From positions 2,108,001-2,172,000 of the forward strand of contig CBDCCV010000001.1 of the NCBI GenBank assembly GCA_965215025.1: a stretch of DNA of 64,000 bases, given 5' to 3'. A program made the translations under genes and the position numbers. The DNA comes from CBDCCV01 sp965215025 (lineage in GTDB: Bacteria > Bacteroidota > Rhodothermia > Rhodothermales > Salinibacteraceae). The stretch's first letter is position 1. Each line of letters starts with the position of its first letter. Below are positions 8,436 to 17,727 of this stretch, piece after piece. Below the pieces are notes generated by a model, which did no database searches, was not told the DNA's origin, and worked only from the letters and a program-made list of their open reading frames with translations.

Positions 8436-9965
8436 ATGCGCATCCTGAGCAGCTTTTACGCGAAGCTCTCGGCCATCTTCCTCGTCCTCATGCTGGGGCT
8501 GGGGCTGGCCCTGGCCGCGCTCTGCATTCAGGCCGCCATGCGCTACGCCGACGAGGCCACGCAGAAGCTCAACCGCACGCTCGCCTCCGACCTCGCCCCG
8601 CGCTTCGAGCCGTTCCTCGTGGACAGCGTCCACCACGCCGCCATCGAGGGCGTGATCGAGGAGATGACCGGCATCAACCGCCGCATCGACATCTACCTCC
8701 TCGACGGCCGGGGCGCGGTCAAGGCCCACCTCATGGGCGTGGGCGCGCAGCCGCTTGAGCGGAAGCGCGTGGCGCTCCAGCCCATCCGCCGGTTCATCGG
8801 CGGGGCGCCCTTGCCCATCCTGGGCGACGACCCGCTGCACGCCGGGCGGGAGAAGCCGTTCTCTGTGGCGCCCACCGAGGCGATGGGCGAGACGGATTGC
8901 TACCTCTACGTCATCCTCGAGAGCGAGCAGTACGCCTCCGCCGCCGCCATGATCGAGAACAGCTACATCCTGCGCGCCACGCTGAGCGGGCTGGCGCTCG
9001 TGCTCCTCTTTACCGGCCTGGCGGGGCTGGGCCTCTTCGCTCTCCTGACGCGGCGGCTGCGCCAGCGCAAGGAAGCTATCGAGGCCTTCGAGCAGGGGCA
9101 CTACGACCGCCGCGTGCCCGTCGAGTCCAGCGACGAGATCGGCCAGCTTGGCGCCGCCTTTAACCGCATGGCCGACACCATCACCCAGAGCATGGACGAG
9201 CTGCGCCAGGTCAGCCGGATGCGCCGCGAACTCATCGCCAACGTCTCGCACGACCTGCGCAGCCCCATCGCCTCCATCCAGGGCTACCTCGAAACGATCC
9301 TCATCAAAAACGGCACGCTCGCGCCCGAGGAACGCGAGCGCTACGTGCAGATCGGCCTGAGGAACGCGCGGCGCTTGAGCGCCCTCGTCGATGAGCTGTT
9401 CGAGCTGTCGAAGCTCGACGCGCGCCCCATCGAGCCGCAGCGCGAGCCGTTCTCCGTGGCCGAGCTGGCGCAGGACGTGGTGATGCAGTTCGCCCCGCGC
9501 GCCGAGGAGGCCGGCATCCGCCTCCAGGCCGAGCGCGCCGCGCCGGGACTGCCGCGCGCCTGCGCCGACATCGCCCTGACCGAGCGCGCCCTCTCCAACC
9601 TCATCGACAACGCGCTGCGCTACACGCCTGCCGGCGGCGCCGTGCGCGTGGCCCTCGACGCCGCCCGCCTCCCGGACGGCGGCCCGGCCGTGCGCGTAAC
9701 GGTGAGGGACACCGGGCGCGGCATCCCCGCCGAGGACCTGCCGCACGTCTTCGAGCGCTTTTACCGCGTGGAGAAGAGCCGCGGGCGCTCGGGCGCGGGC
9801 GGGACGGGCCTCGGCCTGGCCATCGCCAAAAAGGTGGTGGAGGTGCAGGGCGGCACGCTCAAGGCCCAGAGCGAGGTGGGCCGCGGCACCACGCTTGCCT
9901 TTACGCTGCCGGCGCAGGCGGCGGTCTCCGCGCCGGCCGTCTCCGCGCCGGCCGCCTCGGCGTGA
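8436..9965 (+). CDS. Membrane sensor histidine kinase (HAMP-HisKA-HATPase)
   Basis: The protein has 509 residues. Transmembrane segments at about 11-33 and 180-205 enclose a roughly 145-residue periplasmic sensor region without a recognised fold. A HAMP linker follows (about 205-260, SSDEIGQLGAAFNRMAD). The H-box NVSHDLRSPIAS puts the phosphorylated histidine at 272. The ATPase domain has the N-box (NLIDNALRYTP), G1 (DTGRGIP), F-box (FERFYRV) and G2 (GTGLGLAIAKK). It ends in an Ala/Pro/Val-rich tail (repeated SAPA units). It probably phosphorylates the regulator encoded at 7492. The stimulus is unknown. Confidence 0.93.
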   Translation: MRILSSFYAKLSAIFLVLMLGLGLALAALCIQAAMRYADEATQKLNRTLASDLAPRFEPFLVDSVHHAAIEGVIEEMTGINRRIDIYLLDGRGAVKAHLMGVGAQPLERKRVALQPIRRFIGGAPLPILGDDPLHAGREKPFSVAPTEAMGETDCYLYVILESEQYASAAAMIENSYILRATLSGLALVLLFTGLAGLGLFALLTRRLRQRKEAIEAFEQGHYDRRVPVESSDEIGQLGAAFNRMADTITQSMDELRQVSRMRRELIANVSHDLRSPIASIQGYLETILIKNGTLAPEERERYVQIGLRNARRLSALVDELFELSKLDARPIEPQREPFSVAELAQDVVMQFAPRAEEAGIRLQAERAAPGLPRACADIALTERALSNLIDNALRYTPAGGAVRVALDAARLPDGGPAVRVTVRDTGRGIPAEDLPHVFERFYRVEKSRGRSGAGGTGLGLAIAKKVVEVQGGTLKAQSEVGRGTTLAFTLPAQAAVSAPAVSAPAASA

Positions 9966-10151
9966 CGGAATCTTAGCCGCCGGTTTACGCTTCTGTGAGG
10001 ACTGCCTGGCCGACGCTCGGTATGCTGCCTGCACGCCCTGAGCGCCAGTCTGCGGATGATGAGGTCCCTCCAGTAGAAGAAGGGGTTCTCCGCCGCGCTC
10101 TGAAGCGGTCCCCGCGCGCCCTACTGATTCCATCGCCCAACGGAGAACGCC

Positions 10152-11585
10152 ATGTTACGATCAGGCTTGCCGCTCATCTTCGCCCTTTCTTTTGCCCTCC
10201 TGGCCGCCGGCTGCGATGATGACGAAATCATCGACCCCGGCGATGACGAACCCGTGGCATTTACGGTGACCGTCGAGAACGTCGGCATGGCGTTCCCAGT
10301 GCTCAAGAGCGGCGCTGTGGCCTCGCCCGGCGGCCCGGACGATGGCCCGGCCATCTTCCCCGGCGAGACGGCCACCTTCTCGTTCACGGCCCCGGCCAAC
10401 ACGCTTCCCGGCTCCGGGATGCGCCTCAACCTCGCCACCATGTTCGTGCAGTCGAACGACCTCTTCTACGCCTTCCGCCCCGAAGGCCTGGCCCTCTACG
10501 ACGAGGACGGCAACGCCGTCACCGGCGACGTGACCGAGCAGATCTTCCTCTACGACGCCGGCACCGAGGTCAACGAGGAGCCGGGCGTCGGCCCGAACCA
10601 GAAGCCGCGCCAGAGCGGCCCTGACACCGGACCGGACGAGAACGGCACCATCGCCTTCATCCCCGACGACGGCACCGACGCCGAAGGCTTCTCGTACCCG
10701 GCCAAGGAGGAGGTCATCGAGGTCACCATCGAGCACGACGGCGAGACGGAGTTCACCGTGAGCGTCACGAACGTCTCGGACGAGAACACGCTGGAAACAT
10801 CAGAAGGCAGCGTGGCCGTGCCGCTCTCGCCTTTTGCCTGGGCCGTGCACACAGGCGGCTACGCGATGTACGAGGTGGACGCGGAGGCCAGCCGCGGAAT
10901 CGAGTGGATCGCCGAGGACGGCTTCCCGGCCGACATGCTCGGCGACACGGACCTGCCGCCAGACGCGGATTCCCCCGGTCTGCTCGACGAACTCATGCCC
11001 ATCACCGGCGTCACCGTGCCGCTCTCGCCCGGCGGCTACGCCGTGCACTCCGACGCCTTCCAGCTGTTCGCCGTGGGCGGCACGGCCAGCGAGGCCATCG
11101 AGGCCATCGCCGAGGACGGCAACGCTATGTCGTTTGGCGCCAACATTCCCGGCGAAGAGGGCGTCGCCTCCGCCGGCGTCTTTAACACGCCGGAGGGTGC
11201 CGACGGGCCGGGACCCATCGGGCCGGGCGGGAGCTACGCTTTTGACATCGAGGCCGAGCCGGGGCAGCGCCTCTCCCTCGCCACGATGTACGTGCAGTCG
11301 AACGACATCTACTACGCCTTCGCGCCGGAAGGCCTCGCCCTTTTCGATGACGACGGCAACCCCGTCAGCGGCGACGTAACGAGCGAGGTGGTGCTCTACG
11401 ACGCCGGCACTGAGGTCGATGAAGAACCGGGCGTGGGGCCGACGCAGGTGATCCGCCAGGGCGATCCGGACACGGGCGAGGACGAGAACGGCACCGTCGT
11501 CCGCATTGGCGATGGGGGCGAGAACGACTCGTACACCTACCCGCCCAACGCGCAGGTCATCCGCGTGACGATTGCGCCGCAGTGA
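10152..11585 (+). CDS. Lipoprotein with duplicated spondin-type domains
   Basis: The 477-residue protein has a lipoprotein signal peptide ending LLAAGC (Cys21). Segments such as FAWAVHTGGYAMYEVDAEAS, followed by GIEWIAEDG, and GGYAVHSDAFQLFAVGGTAS, followed by AIEAIAEDG, match bacterial spondin-domain (Spond_N) proteins. The segment beginning LNLATMFVQSNDLFYAF (about residue 92) is repeated nearly verbatim from about residue 373 (LSLATMYVQSNDIYYAF), including DAGTEVnEEPGVGP and PDTGpDENGT, so the gene arose by internal duplication. The acidic DDxDxG stretches suggest calcium binding. It is probably on the cell surface. Function is unknown; adhesion is possible by family analogy. Confidence 0.78.
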   Translation: MLRSGLPLIFALSFALLAAGCDDDEIIDPGDDEPVAFTVTVENVGMAFPVLKSGAVASPGGPDDGPAIFPGETATFSFTAPANTLPGSGMRLNLATMFVQSNDLFYAFRPEGLALYDEDGNAVTGDVTEQIFLYDAGTEVNEEPGVGPNQKPRQSGPDTGPDENGTIAFIPDDGTDAEGFSYPAKEEVIEVTIEHDGETEFTVSVTNVSDENTLETSEGSVAVPLSPFAWAVHTGGYAMYEVDAEASRGIEWIAEDGFPADMLGDTDLPPDADSPGLLDELMPITGVTVPLSPGGYAVHSDAFQLFAVGGTASEAIEAIAEDGNAMSFGANIPGEEGVASAGVFNTPEGADGPGPIGPGGSYAFDIEAEPGQRLSLATMYVQSNDIYYAFAPEGLALFDDDGNPVSGDVTSEVVLYDAGTEVDEEPGVGPTQVIRQGDPDTGEDENGTVVRIGDGGENDSYTYPPNAQVIRVTIAPQ

Positions 11586-11771
11586 CCCTCTGCACGCGTG
11601 GCATCGGCGAAGGTCCTGAGCGCAGCACGCTGCTTAGGGCCTTCGCGCGCGTGGCGAGGGCGTCGCATTTTGGCGGAGGGCGTTTTATCCTTTTGTGAGA
11701 TCATCGTTAGGCGCGTGCGGGCTTCGGCCTTCGTAACTACTTTGCTATCTATCGAGAACGAGGAGGACGCC

Positions 11772-12209
11772 ATGAGCAAGTCGCTGCAAGTCGGTTTCGT
11801 CGGTGGGTTTCTGGGATCGCTGATCCTGATCGCCATCATGCTCGTCATGCAGGCGGCGATGGGGAGCACGCCGATGTACGTCGGCTCGTACCAGAACACG
11901 CTGGGGCCGTCGAGCATGGTGATGGCGCAGGTGGTGGGCGGCTTTCTCTTTGCCGTGATCGGCGGGCTGTGGGGAGCGCTCTTCGCCGCCGTCGTGTCCG
12001 AGCCGACGGTGCTCAAGGGGATGCTCTTCGGCATCATCCCTACGTTTTTCGTATGGCTCTTCGTGGCGCCGTTTATCTTGGGGGCGCCGCTGTTCATGGG
12101 CTTCGCTGCGCAGGGGCTGATCCTGCCGTTCGTGTTCAACGTGATCGTGTGGGGCGGCTTTCTGGGCTGGTACTGCCGCCGCCTCACGCGCCGCGCCATC
12201 GCCGTGTAA
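11772..12209 (+). CDS. Small integral membrane protein, unknown function
   Basis: The 145-residue protein has about four hydrophobic helices (approximately residues 8-30, 50-72, 82-105 and 115-138), with a short basic C-terminus (RRLTRRAIAV). The start was placed at the ATG preceded by GAGGAGGACGCC, which includes a good Shine-Dalgarno-like AGGAGG, unusual in this window. The gene is followed 22 bp later by another small membrane protein, suggesting a pair. I do not recognise the family. Confidence 0.65.
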   Translation: MSKSLQVGFVGGFLGSLILIAIMLVMQAAMGSTPMYVGSYQNTLGPSSMVMAQVVGGFLFAVIGGLWGALFAAVVSEPTVLKGMLFGIIPTFFVWLFVAPFILGAPLFMGFAAQGLILPFVFNVIVWGGFLGWYCRRLTRRAIAV

Positions 12210-12231
12210 CAACGAGCTTGCGGAGGGCGTC

Positions 12232-12606
12232 ATGTGGGAAGCCGTGCAGGAGTGGTTCTACGGGCTGGGCGCGCGCTACGGCGTGAACCCGGTGATCTTC
12301 GGCGCGATCTACGTGGGCGCCATCCCGTTTTTCACGCTCTCGGTGGCGTGGATCGTGCGCAACCTGCGGCGGGGGAAGCCCATCGCGCTGCCGGCGGCGG
12401 CGGCGTGCCTGTGCGCCGTCTCGGCGTACCTCTACCTCTTCCTCGTGGGGATGAACATCCCGCTGTGGGTGTACCTCGTCGTGGGCGGGCTTTTGGCGTA
12501 CGGCGTTTATTCGACGGCGCAGAAGATCCGGCAGAAGACGGCCGGCGCCGAGCCGCCGGCTGCTGAGCCGTCGTCCACTCCGCACGAGCCGCCGCCTTCG
12601 GCGTGA
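12232..12606 (+). CDS. Small membrane protein with Pro-rich tail
   Basis: The 124-residue protein has three predicted transmembrane helices (about 18-40, 50-72 and 76-93) and a Pro/Glu/Ala-rich cytoplasmic tail ending HEPPPSA. It starts 22 bp after the preceding membrane protein and has GGAGG-like sequence (GCGGAGGGCGTC) before the ATG, so the two are probably translated from one message. No family was recognised. Confidence 0.6.
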   Translation: MWEAVQEWFYGLGARYGVNPVIFGAIYVGAIPFFTLSVAWIVRNLRRGKPIALPAAAACLCAVSAYLYLFLVGMNIPLWVYLVVGGLLAYGVYSTAQKIRQKTAGAEPPAAEPSSTPHEPPPSA

Positions 12607-12659
12607 GCGGGGCACGCTCGAGCGCCTCGCGCCTTGGTCTTTAGCAGAAAAATCCGCCC

Positions 12660-13889
12660 ATGCAACCGGCCCGTCGCCCATGGCGCTTGACCTTTCCGCG
12701 CGCGGTGGCGGCGCTGCTGACGCTGAGTCTGGCAAGCGCGGCGTGCGCGCAAGAGGGCGCCGACCGCGCCGCTGCCGGCAGCACGTGCGAGGCGCCCTTT
12801 GCCGAGGCCGGGGCGCTGCGCTTCAGCCCCGAGGGCTGGCAGACGGACTTCTGCACGCACAGCGTCCCCTATGCCGAGATCAAATCCGGCGGCCCGCCGC
12901 GCGACGGCATTCCGCCGCTCGACGACCCGCGCTTCGTCTCCGTTTCGGAGGCGGAGGCGTGGCTCTCCAGCCGCGAGCCGGTGATCCTCCTCCGCCACGG
13001 CGGCGCGGCGCGGGCGTATCCGCTGCAGGTGCTCATCTGGCACGAGATCGTCAACGACCGCGTGGCGGGGACGCCCGTGGCCGTCACCTTCTGCCCGCTC
13101 TGCAACGCCGCGCTCGTCTTCAAGCGGCCCACCGTCGAGGGCGAGGTGCTTACCTTCGGCACCACGGGCAACCTGCGCAAGAGCGACCTGGTGATGTGGG
13201 ACCGGCAGACGGAGTCGTGGTGGCAGCAGTTCACCGGCGAGGCCATCGTGGGCCGCCTCACGGGGCAGCAGCTCGAGGTCTTGCCGGCGCCCATCGTGGC
13301 GTGGGAGACGTTCCGCGCGCGCTATCCGGAGGCCGGCCGCGTGCTCTCGCGCGAGACGGGCTACGACCGCCGCTACGGCCAAAACCCCTACGCCGGCTAC
13401 GACGACGTGGACCAGTCGCCCTTCATGTACGACGGTCCGGTAGACGGCAAGCGCCCCCCGATGGCGCGCGTGGTAGGCGTAGCGGTTGAAGAAAACGCGC
13501 GCGCCTACCCGCTCGACGTGCTGCGCCAGGCGCGCGCGGTCAACGACCGCCTCGGCGGGGCGCCGGTGGTGGTGTGGTGGAAAAAAGGCGCGGCCTCGGC
13601 CCTGGACGCGCCGGACATCGCACAGAGCCGCGACGTGGGGCAGACAGGCGCCTTCCGCCGCACGCTCTCGGATGGGCGCACGCTCACCTTCCGCGCCGCC
13701 GACGGAGGCGCGTTCGTGGATGAGGAGACCGGCAGCACCTGGAACGTCTTAGGCGAGGCGACGGACGGCCCGCTCCGAGGCCGCGCGCTCGAGCCGGTGC
13801 CGCACCACGACATCTTCTGGTTCGTGTGGTCGGCCTTTCAACCCGGCGGCGAGGTGTACAACGGCGAGGCCGGTGCGGGGCCGGAGTAG
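12660..13889 (+). CDS. DUF3179 domain-containing exported protein
   Basis: The 409-residue protein has an N-terminal signal peptide (basic RRPWR, then a hydrophobic stretch ending ASAACAQ). The conserved DUF3179 features are PVTFCPLC-type (VTFCPLCNAALVF), ending in FGTTGNLRKSDLVMWDRQT, WWQQFTGEAIVG, and a second half with PYAGYDDVDQSPFMYDG. The family is widespread and exported but has no established biochemical role. It stands alone between the small membrane proteins and a convergent region. Confidence 0.88.
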   Translation: MQPARRPWRLTFPRAVAALLTLSLASAACAQEGADRAAAGSTCEAPFAEAGALRFSPEGWQTDFCTHSVPYAEIKSGGPPRDGIPPLDDPRFVSVSEAEAWLSSREPVILLRHGGAARAYPLQVLIWHEIVNDRVAGTPVAVTFCPLCNAALVFKRPTVEGEVLTFGTTGNLRKSDLVMWDRQTESWWQQFTGEAIVGRLTGQQLEVLPAPIVAWETFRARYPEAGRVLSRETGYDRRYGQNPYAGYDDVDQSPFMYDGPVDGKRPPMARVVGVAVEENARAYPLDVLRQARAVNDRLGGAPVVVWWKKGAASALDAPDIAQSRDVGQTGAFRRTLSDGRTLTFRAADGGAFVDEETGSTWNVLGEATDGPLRGRALEPVPHHDIFWFVWSAFQPGGEVYNGEAGAGPE

Positions 13890-14097
13890 TCGCCAGCGGT
13901 GCGCCAAAAGCGCAGGGTAAAGTTTGCTATTTGCGCAAATTGGATTGGCGGCATGTTTTTCGCGTAAGCTGCGTGAGGAAATTATCATGGCGGATGGAGC
14001 CATGAAAAATGCCCTACGCTTCCGTACCTTCTGTCGCCAACCCGCGCGTCTTCTTCTGAACAACGCACGCTCCTTTCGTTGCGAGGCTTTTTCTACA

Positions 14098-14529
14098 ATG
14101 CGCAACCCGCCCCTTGACGAGATACACAGCGACGTAGAGCGGAAGCTGCGCTGGTTGTTCAAGGAGGTGGCCAAGCTGAGGCAAGAAAACGAGCGCCTGC
14201 AAAGCGAGAACGAAGCGCTCCGCCGGCGAGCAGCACCGCTCCAGCCGCCTGGCACGCACGACATCGGCGCCGCCGGCGAGCAGTCCGGCGCCGCGCCTCA
14301 ACCCGCCGCGCCGTTTTATCACTGGCTGCCGCCGTCGTTCACCTTCTCCACGTTCTTCGAGCTGGCCGACGCGCATGGCCTCGGCAGCGACGAGGCTAAG
14401 CGCTGCCTCCTCGGCTTTATCCGTGAGGAGCGGCTTTTGCAGAAAGGCTCGCGCATCATCAAGGCCGACGCGCTGGGCCGCCCGGCTCGCCGATGCACCG
14501 AAAGTGCCGCTCACCCCGCCACGCCGTAA
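14098..14529 (+). CDS. Small coiled-coil protein, unknown function
   Basis: The 143-residue protein has a strong coiled coil at about 10-45 (VERKLRWLFKEVAKLRQENE and following QSENEALRRR), an Ala/Pro linker, and a C-terminal part (FSTFFELADAHGLGSDEAKR, then CLLGFIREERLLQKG) that resembles a small helix-turn-helix or winged-helix fold. The start MRNPPLDEIHSDVERK was chosen at the beginning of the coiled coil; several upstream in-frame ATGs exist (13924 onward) in AT-richer sequence. Its 3' end overlaps the convergent carboxypeptidase gene by 19 bp. Function is not recognised; a DNA-binding role is only a guess. Confidence 0.5.
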   Translation: MRNPPLDEIHSDVERKLRWLFKEVAKLRQENERLQSENEALRRRAAPLQPPGTHDIGAAGEQSGAAPQPAAPFYHWLPPSFTFSTFFELADAHGLGSDEAKRCLLGFIREERLLQKGSRIIKADALGRPARRCTESAAHPATP

Positions 14530-16019
14530 AGCGCGCCGAACTTCTCGCGGACGTACGCCAGCCACGGCCTCGCGTCCAGGCGCGCGCCGGTGACGCGCTC
14601 TAAGAGGTCACCCGCTTCGACGGTGCGCCCGTGGCGGTGGACGTTTTCGCGCAGCCACTCCAGGAGCGGGCCGAACGCGCCACTCGCCATCTGCGCACTG
14701 AGGTCGGGTAAGTCCGCTTCGGCCTGCTGGAAAAGCTGGACGGACATCAGGTTGCCCAGCGCGTAGGTGGGGAAGTAGCCGAACGCGTCTATCGACCAGT
14801 GCACGTCCTGCAAGACGCCCTCGGCATCCGTGGCGGGCGTGAGGCCGAGGTAGTCCTCCATCTTCGCGTTCCAGGCCTCGGGCAAGTCGCCCACGGTTAG
14901 GCGCCCTTCGATGAGCGCGCGCTCAAGCTCGAAGCGCAGCATGATGTGGAGGTTGTACGTCACCTCATCGGCCTCGACGCGGATGGGGGACGGCGCCACG
15001 CGGTTGATGGCGCGGTAGAACGCATCAAGCGGGACCTCGCCAAGCCCTTCCGGGAAGCGCTTTTGCAGCTTCGGGTAGTAGTGCTGCCAGAAGGGGCGGG
15101 AGCGGCCCACGAGGTTTTCCCACAGGCGCGACTGCGACTCGTGCATCCCCAGCGAGGCGCCGTCGGCCAGCGGCGTGCGCTCCAAGTCTTTGGCAAAGCC
15201 TTGCTCGTAGAGGCCGTGCCCGGCCTCGTGCAGCGTAGCGAAAAAGGCCGGGTTGAAGAACTCCGGGTCGAAGCGCGTGGTGAGCCGCACGTCGCCCGTA
15301 GAGAACGAGGTTGTAAACGGATGCGCCGAGGCGTCCTGCCGCCCCCGCGCAAAGTCGTACCCAAACGCGCGGATCACGTCTTCGCCGAAGCCCTGCTGCG
15401 CCTGCACGTCGAACGTCCCGTGCAGGCACGCCTCGCTCGGCGCCTCGGCACCGGCGATGGCTTCGACGAGCGGCACCAGTTCGGCGCGTAGCTCTCCGAA
15501 GACGCTTTCGACCTCGGCGCTCGTCATGCCCGGCTCGTACTCGTCGAGGAGCGCGTCGTACGGCGTGCTCTCGTAGCCGAGCGCCTCGGCCTTTTGGATG
15601 TTCAGCCCGACGAGGCGTTCCAGGTGCGGCGCAAAGGCGGCGAAGTCGTCCGCCGCGCGCGCCTTCTGCCAGACGTGCTGCGCGCGCGAGGCCGTCGCGG
15701 CCAGCCTGTTTACGAGATCGGCCGGGAGCCGGCGGGCGCGCTCGTAGTCGCGCCGCGTTACGCGCACGAGGACTTCGGCAAAGCCTTTTTCGTTCTGCCT
15801 ATCGAGGCCGTCGAGCAACGCACCGATGGCGTCATCCGTGAACAGCTCGTGGGCGAGCGTGCGCAGCGTGGCGATCTGGTGCGCGCGCGCTGAGGCGCCG
15901 CCCTCGGGCATGAACGTCTCCTGGTCCCATTCCAAAAGCCGCGCGGCGTGTTCGAGGTCTTGGACGCGGGCGAGCTTTTCCTTCAGCGCATCGAGCGTCA
16001 TGTTGGAAGCGTCGGTCAT
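14511..16019 (-). CDS. M32 family (Taq-type) carboxypeptidase
   Basis: The 502-residue protein has the usual length for M32 enzymes. The zinc motif HEAGH (His264, Glu265, His268) is followed by the third ligand in GMHESQSRLWEN (Glu294), the M32 signature. These cytosolic enzymes remove C-terminal residues from peptides with broad specificity. The start at 16019 (MTDASNMTLDALKEKLARV) matches the family N-terminus and was preferred to an upstream extension in the same frame. Together with the M42 aminopeptidase it gives the cell peptide-recycling capacity from both ends. Confidence 0.93.
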   Translation of the reverse strand: MTDASNMTLDALKEKLARVQDLEHAARLLEWDQETFMPEGGASARAHQIATLRTLAHELFTDDAIGALLDGLDRQNEKGFAEVLVRVTRRDYERARRLPADLVNRLAATASRAQHVWQKARAADDFAAFAPHLERLVGLNIQKAEALGYESTPYDALLDEYEPGMTSAEVESVFGELRAELVPLVEAIAGAEAPSEACLHGTFDVQAQQGFGEDVIRAFGYDFARGRQDASAHPFTTSFSTGDVRLTTRFDPEFFNPAFFATLHEAGHGLYEQGFAKDLERTPLADGASLGMHESQSRLWENLVGRSRPFWQHYYPKLQKRFPEGLGEVPLDAFYRAINRVAPSPIRVEADEVTYNLHIMLRFELERALIEGRLTVGDLPEAWNAKMEDYLGLTPATDAEGVLQDVHWSIDAFGYFPTYALGNLMSVQLFQQAEADLPDLSAQMASGAFGPLLEWLRENVHRHGRTVEAGDLLERVTGARLDARPWLAYVREKFGALYGVAG

Positions 16020-16086
16020 AAAGCGGGGCGGGGTTGCAGATGTTTGTTCTGATCGGATGGTTTTGAGGCGAAGCGGTGCGGCACCT

Positions 16087-16115
16087 GTAGGGGCGTATCG
16101 CAATACGCCCCCCAC
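16087..16115. repeat. Dispersed 28-30 bp palindrome, copy 1
   Basis: GTAGGGGCGTAT-CGCA-ATACGCCCC, with an imperfect right arm (CCCCCCAC). It lies between the M32 carboxypeptidase start and the end of the ABC permease gene. Four further copies lie at 24129, 26893, 45758 and (variant) 54735. Confidence 0.75.
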
Positions 16116-16146
16116 CGTTCGCGGGCGGGAGAGATCGTTCAACCGT

Positions 16147-17691
16147 TCAACGCGCCTCGGCCGTCAGGCGCAGCCCCTTGGAGACGACGAGGCGCTCGGC
16201 GATCTCAAAAAAGCCCTGCGCCAGCAGCGCCAGCAGCGCCGCCGGCACGGCGCCCTCCAAGATCAAACCCACGTCGTCCAGGCGGATGCCCGTGAGGATC
16301 GGCTGCCCGTAGCCGCCCGCGCCGATCAAGGCCCCCAGCGTGGCCGTGCCGATGTTGATCACGGCCGAGGTCTTGATCCCCGCCAGGATGGAGCGCGCCG
16401 CCAGCGGCAGCTCGATCTGCCACAGTCGCGCACCGCCCGACAGCCCCAGCGCCTCGGCCGACTCGATCATCGCCGGGTCGATCCCCACCAGCCCCGCGTG
16501 CGTGTTACGGACGATGGGGAGGAGGCTGTACAGGAAGAGCGCCACCATGGCCGGCACGGCGCCGATGCCGAAAAGCGGGATCATGAACACCAGGAGCGCC
16601 AGCGCCGGGATCGTGTAGATGACGCCCACGGCGCTGAGGATCACCTGCCCGAGGCGCGGGAGCTTGTAGGCGGCCACGCCCAGCGGCACGGCCAGAAGGA
16701 TGGCGGCCAGGAGCGAGACGCCCACCAGGAACAGATGCTCCTGCGTGCGCTCCCACACCCGCTCCGTGCGCGAGGCGGTCTCGGCGGCGATGGCCTCGCC
16801 TAAGTCGAACGTCTCGTTCAGAAACGCGGCGGCCACCTCCGGCTCGGGCACGCGGTCGATCTTGGCGCGCTTGTTCAGGCGCGTCATCTCCTTCTCGGAG
16901 AGCACGTTCTCGAAGCGCTTGAGCAGGCGGACGGCCTCGGGCGCGCGCTCGGCCAGGTCGGCGCGGTAGAGGAAGACGGCGTTGTACTCGGTGAAGTGCT
17001 CGCGGTCGTCCCGGAGGACGCGCAGGTTGTAGTAGTCGATCTCGGCGTCGGTGGAGTAGAGGTCGATCACGTCCACGGCGCCGCCTTCGAGGCCCTGGTA
17101 GGCCAGGTCGTGGTCCATGCCCTGTGCGCGCTGCGGCAGGCTGTACGCGCGCCTGAGCGAAGGCCAGCCGTCGGCGCGGTCCATGAACTCGTTCGTCAGG
17201 CCGAAGCGGAGGTCCGGGTGCCGCCTGAGGTCGGAGATGGTGCGGATGCTGAGGTCGGCGGCGCGCGCCTCGTTCATGCCCAGGGCGTAGGTGTTGTTGA
17301 ACCCCAGCGGCGCGGTCATCCGCAGGCCGCGCCGGCACAAGGCTCGTCGCACGTCCGTCGTGTCGCGCACGTCTTCGCCGGAGAGCAGCTCCTGCACGAG
17401 GGTGCCTGTGTACTCCGGGTAGGCGTCGATGTCGCCCTCTTCGAGCGCGCTGAAGAGAAAGCGCGAGCCGCCCAGCTGCTCGCGGTACGCCACCGCAAAG
17501 CCCGCCTGCCGCAGCAACTGCGCCGCCGCCGCGCCCAGGATCACGTTCTCGGTAAACTTCTTCGAGCCGATGGTGATGGTTTCCGGAGCGTCTTTGGCAG
17601 ACTGCGCGCGCGCGGCCTCGCCTGCGGAAAACAGCAGGCCGAGCGCGATGGCTGTGGATAAGAAATGGTGGATGATGGGTCGTGCCTTCAT
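16147..17691 (-). CDS. Osmoprotectant-type ABC importer: substrate-binding protein fused to permease
   Basis: The 514-residue protein starts with a signal peptide (residues 1-30, ending ARAQS). It continues with an OpuCC/OsmF-like binding domain (about 35-300; ITIGSKKFTENVILG and EYTGTLVQE are hallmarks) and finishes with a BPD_transp_1 permease domain (about 315-510, with the EAA-like loop ESAEALGLSGGARLWQIELP). Fused binding-permease subunits occur in the OpuF-like class of quaternary-amine transporters. Likely substrates are glycine betaine, choline or carnitine. It follows its ATPase gene by 36 bp in one minus-strand operon. The aromatic cage residues were not modelled, so the substrate is inferred from family only. 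Confidence 0.88.
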   Translation of the reverse strand: MKARPIIHHFLSTAIALGLLFSAGEAARAQSAKDAPETITIGSKKFTENVILGAAAAQLLRQAGFAVAYREQLGGSRFLFSALEEGDIDAYPEYTGTLVQELLSGEDVRDTTDVRRALCRRGLRMTAPLGFNNTYALGMNEARAADLSIRTISDLRRHPDLRFGLTNEFMDRADGWPSLRRAYSLPQRAQGMDHDLAYQGLEGGAVDVIDLYSTDAEIDYYNLRVLRDDREHFTEYNAVFLYRADLAERAPEAVRLLKRFENVLSEKEMTRLNKRAKIDRVPEPEVAAAFLNETFDLGEAIAAETASRTERVWERTQEHLFLVGVSLLAAILLAVPLGVAAYKLPRLGQVILSAVGVIYTIPALALLVFMIPLFGIGAVPAMVALFLYSLLPIVRNTHAGLVGIDPAMIESAEALGLSGGARLWQIELPLAARSILAGIKTSAVINIGTATLGALIGAGGYGQPILTGIRLDDVGLILEGAVPAALLALLAQGFFEIAERLVVSKGLRLTAEAR

Positions 17692-17727
17692 CGGTTGGGC
17701 GGGTTCTGTTCGTGGGCCATCCACGAT

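Noticed and set aside
8319..10133. 604-codon minus-strand frame opposite the histidine kinase
   Set aside because: It is an antisense shadow; the kinase boxes are all on the plus strand.
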